A stretch of 64,000 nt of DNA, taken from contig JBBIJO010000003.1 in assembly GCA_037445895.1 (NCBI GenBank), forward strand, positions 62,001 through 126,000, read 5' to 3'. The stretch is from JBBIJO01 sp037445895. Its GTDB lineage: Bacteria > Bacteroidota > Ignavibacteria > Kapaibacteriales > UBA2268. Below the pieces are notes generated by a model. It did not search any database and was not told the origin of the DNA. It saw only the letters and a program-made list of their open reading frames with translations. Made by a program: the position numbers and the translations under genes. Below are positions 62,257 through 64,000 of the stretch, piece after piece; the stretch's first letter is position 1, and each line of letters begins with the position of its first letter.

Positions 62257-64000
62257 ATGTTAAGGAAATTAATACTGGCAATTGCATTACTTTTATTGTA
62301 TAGCTTTAAGCTTTTGTCCCAAGAAGCAACCTTTTCCATTTCCGAAGTAGATGCAAGTCAATTCCCAAAGATTAAATGCACGTTTATAGCATTAGACGCA
62401 ACTGGACAAAGCTACAAAAACTTAAGTTCTGCGGATTTCGATGTGTTCGAGCGAGGTAGAAATATGAATTCAAAAGTCTCGGTTGAATGCATAGATACTA
62501 TAGTCGAACCTGCGGTGAATATTATTCTTATAGTTGACCAAAGTAATTCAATGCTGCTTGAAAATGAAGCAGGCGAGGTGCGATGGGAATGGGTTAAAGA
62601 AGGAGCTAAAGCGTTTATTAATACGATTAATTATTCAAGTGGAACAAAAGTCGGGATTATTTCTTTCGGGAGGGTTGCGTATACCCGTTGTTGGTTCACC
62701 GACAATAAGAAAACACTTATAGACTCGTTAGAAAATACTGTGGTTGGGGGTGGAACGCTCTACGACCCGCCTTTCCTCGATAGATATAATGGAGCAGTTC
62801 AGATGTTTCAACGTGGGAGCGACCCTACGCTAAGAAGGATAGCGGTGTTCTTAACCGATGGCGAGCCTAACGACCCCCCAAAAACGGATTCGATAGTTAA
62901 GGAATTACAAAAGACCAATATTCAAGTTTATGCTATTACCCTTGCTACTCCGCTACATCCTTCTCTTGTAGAAATTTCTTCGAAAACTGGAGGAAAGTCT
63001 TATAAAGTTGATACAAAGGAGGAATTGGAAAATATTTATCGATTTATTGCTCTCGATATTCAAAGGAAACAACTTTGTACTCTTTCGTGGACAACCGACT
63101 ATGGATGCGATGAATTGGATATTTTGCGTAATATAAAAGTAGTGTTTAAAAGACAATCTGCTGTTGTAGAAAGGATATACGAGGCTCCTCCATCGAGTAT
63201 CGCAAAATTACCAATAGACCAATCGATATATGATTTTCTTGACCCTGCACCCAATCAAAGTAATTCTTTGGATATAACTCTTACTTCGCCTCGTGCTAAT
63301 TATTTGGTTAATGAAATTAAGATTATTCCCAGCACTTATTTCGATGTCGTTTCCTGGGATGTTGGAGGTTCGGGAGGACCCCCTCCTTTTACGATTAATG
63401 CAGGAGAATCGCGAACGATACGAGTGAGATTTACACAAGGAAGTGTTCGTGCCTATAGAGAAGCAACAATGTATATAAATTCCGAGCCATGTCCTGCCCA
63501 AATTAAGTTGATTGGCGGAATAACCCAAGTTCGGATTATTACTCCAAATGGAGGAGAAATCTACTCGGTTTGTGATACTGTTAATATTCGTTGGGGTGGT
63601 GTTGAATCGGATAAAGCAGTAAATCTATTTTATAGTTCCGATGGGGGGCAAAGCTGGAAGACGCTTGCTTCGAATGTTAAGGGTCTTTCCTATAAATGGA
63701 TTCCACCTGTCGGAAGCGATAAATACCGCTTGAAAGCTACTATTGCACCGGCATATTCGTATCTTTGGGCGAAAGGAGCCGGAGGATCCGAAAATGATTT
63801 TGGAAGGAGTATTGCAATAACCGAGGATAACTCCTATGTTTATATTACCGGATATTACTCGGGAACCATTGAATTCGATAACAATAAGAGATTAACGAGT
63901 GTTCGCGATTATGATTTGTTTATTGCTAAATATGACCGCGACGGAAATTTTGTTTGGGCACAGTCGGCGGGTGGCTATGGAATCGACTCGGCAGTAGGAA
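62257..64000 (+). CDS. Secreted VWA-domain/SBBP-type surface protein (partial, 3' end outside window)
   Basis: My own reading of the plus strand from ATG 62257 to the window end gives about 581 residues with no stop. Signal peptide (LRKLILAIALLLLYSFKLLSQ), then a VWA domain with MIDAS LIVDQSNSM and VFLTDGEPN (about residues 90-265). A beta-rich part follows, then a Kre9/KNH-like module (VRIITPNGGEIYSVCDTVNIRWGG to YKWIPPVGS), and SBBP-type propeller repeats starting at LWAKGAGGSENDFGRSIAITED. The Kre9-like module resembles that of the SBBP protein at 31834-35046 (TLASNVKGLSYKWIPP against TLANNVKGFNYSWMIPP). It probably sits on the cell surface and ends in a sorting domain outside the window. 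Confidence 0.85.
   Translation, partial: MLRKLILAIALLLLYSFKLLSQEATFSISEVDASQFPKIKCTFIALDATGQSYKNLSSADFDVFERGRNMNSKVSVECIDTIVEPAVNIILIVDQSNSMLLENEAGEVRWEWVKEGAKAFINTINYSSGTKVGIISFGRVAYTRCWFTDNKKTLIDSLENTVVGGGTLYDPPFLDRYNGAVQMFQRGSDPTLRRIAVFLTDGEPNDPPKTDSIVKELQKTNIQVYAITLATPLHPSLVEISSKTGGKSYKVDTKEELENIYRFIALDIQRKQLCTLSWTTDYGCDELDILRNIKVVFKRQSAVVERIYEAPPSSIAKLPIDQSIYDFLDPAPNQSNSLDITLTSPRANYLVNEIKIIPSTYFDVVSWDVGGSGGPPPFTINAGESRTIRVRFTQGSVRAYREATMYINSEPCPAQIKLIGGITQVRIITPNGGEIYSVCDTVNIRWGGVESDKAVNLFYSSDGGQSWKTLASNVKGLSYKWIPPVGSDKYRLKATIAPAYSYLWAKGAGGSENDFGRSIAITEDNSYVYITGYYSGTIEFDNNKRLTSVRDYDLFIAKYDRDGNFVWAQSAGGYGIDSAVG

Noticed and set aside
1..64000. CRISPR array, insertion sequence, prophage or attachment site
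   Set aside because: No spaced direct repeats, transposase, integrase or phage genes were seen on either strand.

Overview
This 64 kb stretch of AT-rich bacterial chromosome comes from a Gram-negative, heterotrophic member of the Bacteroidota/Ignavibacteriota/Kapabacteria (FCB) group. The evidence is a type IX secretion-like C-terminal sorting domain on a large SBBP/Ig protein, a second SBBP-type surface protein with a VWA domain, outer-membrane genes (Wzi, SLBB export, SurA-like parvulins) and several promoters of the Bacteroidetes TAnnTTTG type. The genus cannot be named from the sequence. No transposon, integrase, prophage, CRISPR array or plasmid function was seen. Gene density is high, operons are tight and often overlap, and most genes are core metabolism or envelope.

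Left part (1-23 kb, mostly minus strand): truncated pyrG; a five-gene operon (4.9-kb core) of an isocitrate/isopropylmalate-type dehydrogenase, HMG-CoA-lyase-family lyase, class III CoA-transferase and LeuC/LeuD-type hydro-lyase; a TMTC-like membrane glycosyltransferase with TPRs; a small DUF2892 protein; a TSUP exporter; glyA; ackA-pta; a cell-wall amidase with mutS; fumC; thpR; and an operon of a Cys/Met-metabolism PLP enzyme, a small protein, a tail-anchored coiled-coil protein and an atypical phosphofructokinase.

Middle (22.9-43.5 kb): trxB, an S9 peptidase, a GNAT protein and a sodium:neurotransmitter-symporter-family transporter followed by an overlapping 39-residue small-subunit candidate; a membrane VWA protein; a 1070-residue secreted SBBP/Ig protein; a nitroreductase-ftsH-HAD-DedA operon; an LtaS-like sulfatase with glgA; and ispE.

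Right part (43.5-64 kb): a polysaccharide/envelope cluster (DGK1/VTE5-like kinase, thioesterase, an unknown Rossmann-like protein, SLBB export protein, Wzi, sugar-phosphate transferase); peroxiredoxin; glutamate dehydrogenase; two parvulin chaperones; a 4-Cys membrane protein with def; an arsenic operon (arsR-arsC-acr3) with a YeeE/YedE transporter beyond it and a palindromic operator before arsR; tRNA-Pro(GGG) and tRNA-Ser(GGA); an S66 peptidase with a Tat-like leader; and a VWA/SBBP surface protein cut by the window end.

The best candidate for an undescribed system is the 978-6018 operon. Its five enzymes could interconvert pyruvate + acetyl-CoA and 2-oxobutyrate through (R)-citramalyl-CoA, citramalate, citraconate and methylmalate. 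This would be a CoA-transferase/lyase version of the citramalate route, or the same route run as a degradation path. Other points of interest are the atypical PFK operon, the overlapping NSS small subunit, a free-standing GH3-C-like protein, and a strong codon-context preference for C before GA-starting codons.
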